Shown: positions 4,284-6,014 of the stretch, piece after piece
Numbering within the stretch: position 1 is the stretch's first letter
Layout of the letters: each line of letters begins with the position of its first letter
Assembly: GCA_005879205.1 (NCBI GenBank)
Contig: VBLD01000146.1
Span: 1,979-7,992, forward strand
DNA: 6,014 bases
Origin: Deltaproteobacteria bacterium
GTDB lineage: Bacteria; Desulfobacterota; Binatia; DP-6
Reading direction: 5' to 3'
Made by a program: the position numbers and the translations under genes
The notes under the pieces: generated by a model
The model's database searches: none
Seen by the model: the letters and a program-made list of their open reading frames with translations, nothing else
Told to the model about the DNA's origin: nothing

Positions 4284-6014
4284 CGGGCCGGCTGCGCCTC
4301 GCTGTCCTTCTCGCTGCCCTCGCCTGCCGGCACGACGCGGAGGTGACGAACCCGCTTCCCGGGGCTCCGCCCTTCGACGACACCCACTTGCTCGCCCGGC
4401 TCGCGACCTCGGCGCGCGCCGGCGAGCCGCCGCACACCCGCCACCTCCGACCCGACGGCACTCCGCTCTACACGAACCGCCTCGCGCTCGAGTCGAGCCC
4501 CTACCTCCGCCAGCACGCACACAACCCCGTCGACTGGCATCCCTGGGGCGACGAGGCCTTCACCGCGGCCAAACGCCTCGAACGGCCGGTCCTGCTGAGC
4601 GTCGGCTACTCCACCTGCCACTGGTGCCACGTGATGGAGGAGGAGTCGTTCGAGGACGAGGAGATCGCGCGCTACCTGAACGAGAACTACGTCGCGATCA
4701 AGGTCGACCGCGAGGAGCGTCCCGACGTCGACAGCCTCTACATGACCGCGGTGCAGGCGATGAGCGGCAGCGGCGGCTGGCCGATGACCGTCTGGCTGAC
4801 GCCCGAGCGCCAGCCGTTCTACGGCGGCACCTACTTTCCGGCCCGTGACGGCGAGCGCGGCGTGCGGACCGGCTTCCTGACCATGCTGAAGACGCTGAAG
4901 GAGGCCTTCGACCGGCAGCCGCTGCGCGTCGCCGACGCCGCGGCCGACGTCGCCGAACGCGTCCGGCAAAGCGCCGGACCCGCCGCGCCGAGCGGTGTGC
5001 CGGGCGCGGCCGCCCTGCATGCGGCGGCGCGCGAGGCCGGCGCACACTTCGACGCGGCCAACGGCGGTGCCGACCGCGCCCCGAAGTTCCCGAGCGGCCT
5101 CCCCCTCCGCTTCCTGCTCCGCTACCACCGCCGGACGGGAGACGAGCAAGCGATGCGCATGGCCACCCTGACGCTCGAGAAGATGGCGGCCGGCGGCGTG
5201 CACGACCAGGTGGGCGGCGGGTTTCACCGCTATTCCACCGACGCGCGCTGGCTCGTGCCGCACTTCGAGAAGATGCTCTACGACAACGCGCTCCTCGCCC
5301 TCACCTACCTCGATGCGTACCAGGCGACCGGGCGGGAGGACTTCGCGGGCGTGGTACGCGACATCCTCGGCTACGTCGCGCGCGACATGACGGCGCCCGA
5401 GGGCGGCTTCTACGGCGCCACGGACGCCGACAGCCCGGACGCCGAAGGCCGTCCGGAGGAAGGCTGGTTCTTCACCTGGACACCCGCCGAGATCGAGGCG
5501 GCCGTCGGCGCCGAGCGCGCGGGGTTCGTCACCGCGTACTACGGCGTCACGCCGGCCGGCAATTTCCACGGGCGCAGCATCCTGTCGACGCCGAGGCCGC
5601 TGGCCGACGTGGCGCGCGAGCTGGGGCTGACGCCCGCCGAGGCCGAGAGCACGCTCGCGGAGTCGAGGCGCGCGCTCCTCGCCGCGCGCAGCCGCCGGCC
5701 GTCGCCGTCCCGCGACGAGAAGGTCGTCGCGGGCTGGAACGGCCTCATGATCTCGGCCTTCGCGCGCGCCGCGCTCATCCTCGGCGACGGCCAATATGCC
5801 GGGCAAGCCGCGCGCGCCGCCGACTTCCTCCTCGCCCGCCGCGACCGCGAAGGGCGGCTGCCGCGGGCCGTGAAGGACGGGCGCGCGGGCTCGCCGGGCT
5901 ATCTGGAGGACTACGCGTTCCTCGCCGCGGGCCTCCTCGATCTCTACGAGACGACGGGCGCCTCCCGCTGGCTCGAGGCGGCGATCGCGCTCGACGGCGT
6001 ACTGGCCCGGCGGT
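4247..6014 (+). CDS. DUF255 thioredoxin-fold protein (YyaL/SPATA20 family), exported or lipoprotein-like, 3' end outside window
   Basis: There are 589 visible residues and no stop. The N-terminal thioredoxin-like domain (about 76-240) shows NRLALESSPYLRQHAHNPVDW (quoted in parts), then GYSTCHWCHVMEEESF with the CHWC pair at Cys124 and Cys127, KVDREERPDVD (152-162), GGWPM and FYGGTYFP. A six-hairpin-glycosidase-like domain follows: APKFP (278-282), GGVHDQVGGGFHRYSTD (316-332), WLVPHFEKMLYDNALL (335-350), GGFYGATDADS and WNGLMISA. The biochemical role is not established. Family length suggests roughly 100-180 residues are missing. The in-frame ATG at 4247 lies inside the LLM gene (37-base overlap) and gives a basic stretch, a hydrophobic LAVLLAALA and Cys27, which looks like a lipoprotein signal with an imperfect lipobox. 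GTG 4343 is the alternative and would lose this signal. The family is certain; the start and location are less so. Confidence 0.88.
   Translation, partial: MVRTRRHARGCLTGRLRLAVLLAALACRHDAEVTNPLPGAPPFDDTHLLARLATSARAGEPPHTRHLRPDGTPLYTNRLALESSPYLRQHAHNPVDWHPWGDEAFTAAKRLERPVLLSVGYSTCHWCHVMEEESFEDEEIARYLNENYVAIKVDREERPDVDSLYMTAVQAMSGSGGWPMTVWLTPERQPFYGGTYFPARDGERGVRTGFLTMLKTLKEAFDRQPLRVADAAADVAERVRQSAGPAAPSGVPGAAALHAAAREAGAHFDAANGGADRAPKFPSGLPLRFLLRYHRRTGDEQAMRMATLTLEKMAAGGVHDQVGGGFHRYSTDARWLVPHFEKMLYDNALLALTYLDAYQATGREDFAGVVRDILGYVARDMTAPEGGFYGATDADSPDAEGRPEEGWFFTWTPAEIEAAVGAERAGFVTAYYGVTPAGNFHGRSILSTPRPLADVARELGLTPAEAESTLAESRRALLAARSRRPSPSRDEKVVAGWNGLMISAFARAALILGDGQYAGQAARAADFLLARRDREGRLPRAVKDGRAGSPGYLEDYAFLAAGLLDLYETTGASRWLEAAIALDGVLARR

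Noticed and set aside
3099..4520. Minus-strand frame of 473 codons antisense to the LLM gene
   Set aside because: It is a high-GC shadow; the plus strand has full LLM motifs in order.
4064..5806. Minus-strand frame of 580 codons antisense to the DUF255 gene
   Set aside because: Despite its length it has no conserved motif. Long antisense frames are common opposite high-GC genes, and the plus strand has GYSTCHWCHVM and other family signatures.

Overview
The window is about 70% G+C and densely coding. It holds seven genes, the first and last of which run off the window edges, and the longest gap is about 120 bases. It looks like chromosomal DNA of a high-GC environmental bacterium. The secreted protein with a threonine-run linker and Cys-rich modules, together with an F420-type luciferase-like oxidoreductase, suggests a deltaproteobacterial or Candidatus Binatota-like lineage. 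That placement is inference from protein style; no marker gene is present. I see no tRNA, rRNA, CRISPR array, insertion sequence or phage gene.

Layout. (1) 1-1142, minus: a secreted, cysteine-rich protein of unknown function with two copies of a Cys/KMAD module, a 25-residue Thr/Ser linker and a C-terminal domain cut by the window edge. (2) 1143-1263: a divergent promoter region with a consensus -35 on the minus strand, an AT-rich palindrome and several inverted repeats. (3) 1264-2597, plus: a two-gene operon with a 4-base overlap, made of a GFA/CENP-V-fold zinc protein and a BtuF-like binding protein that lacks a signal peptide. (4) 2584-3327, minus: a molybdopterin pair, moaB then moaD (3-base gap), convergent with the operon before it and overlapping it by 14 bases. 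(5) 3399-6014, plus: an F420-type LLM oxidoreductase followed by an overlapping DUF255/thioredoxin-fold protein (YyaL/SPATA20 family) that seems to carry its own export or lipoprotein signal; its C-terminus lies beyond the window.

How the genes work together. MoaB acts on molybdopterin (adenylylation-type step) and MoaD is the sulfur carrier for molybdopterin synthase, so these two serve one pathway. The GFA/BtuF-like pair is probably translationally coupled, but its joint role is unknown. The LLM and DUF255 genes are probably co-transcribed, with no obvious shared pathway. I found no clear new multi-gene defence or mobile system. The least understood items are the Thr-linker secreted protein and the GFA/cytoplasmic BtuF-like pair.
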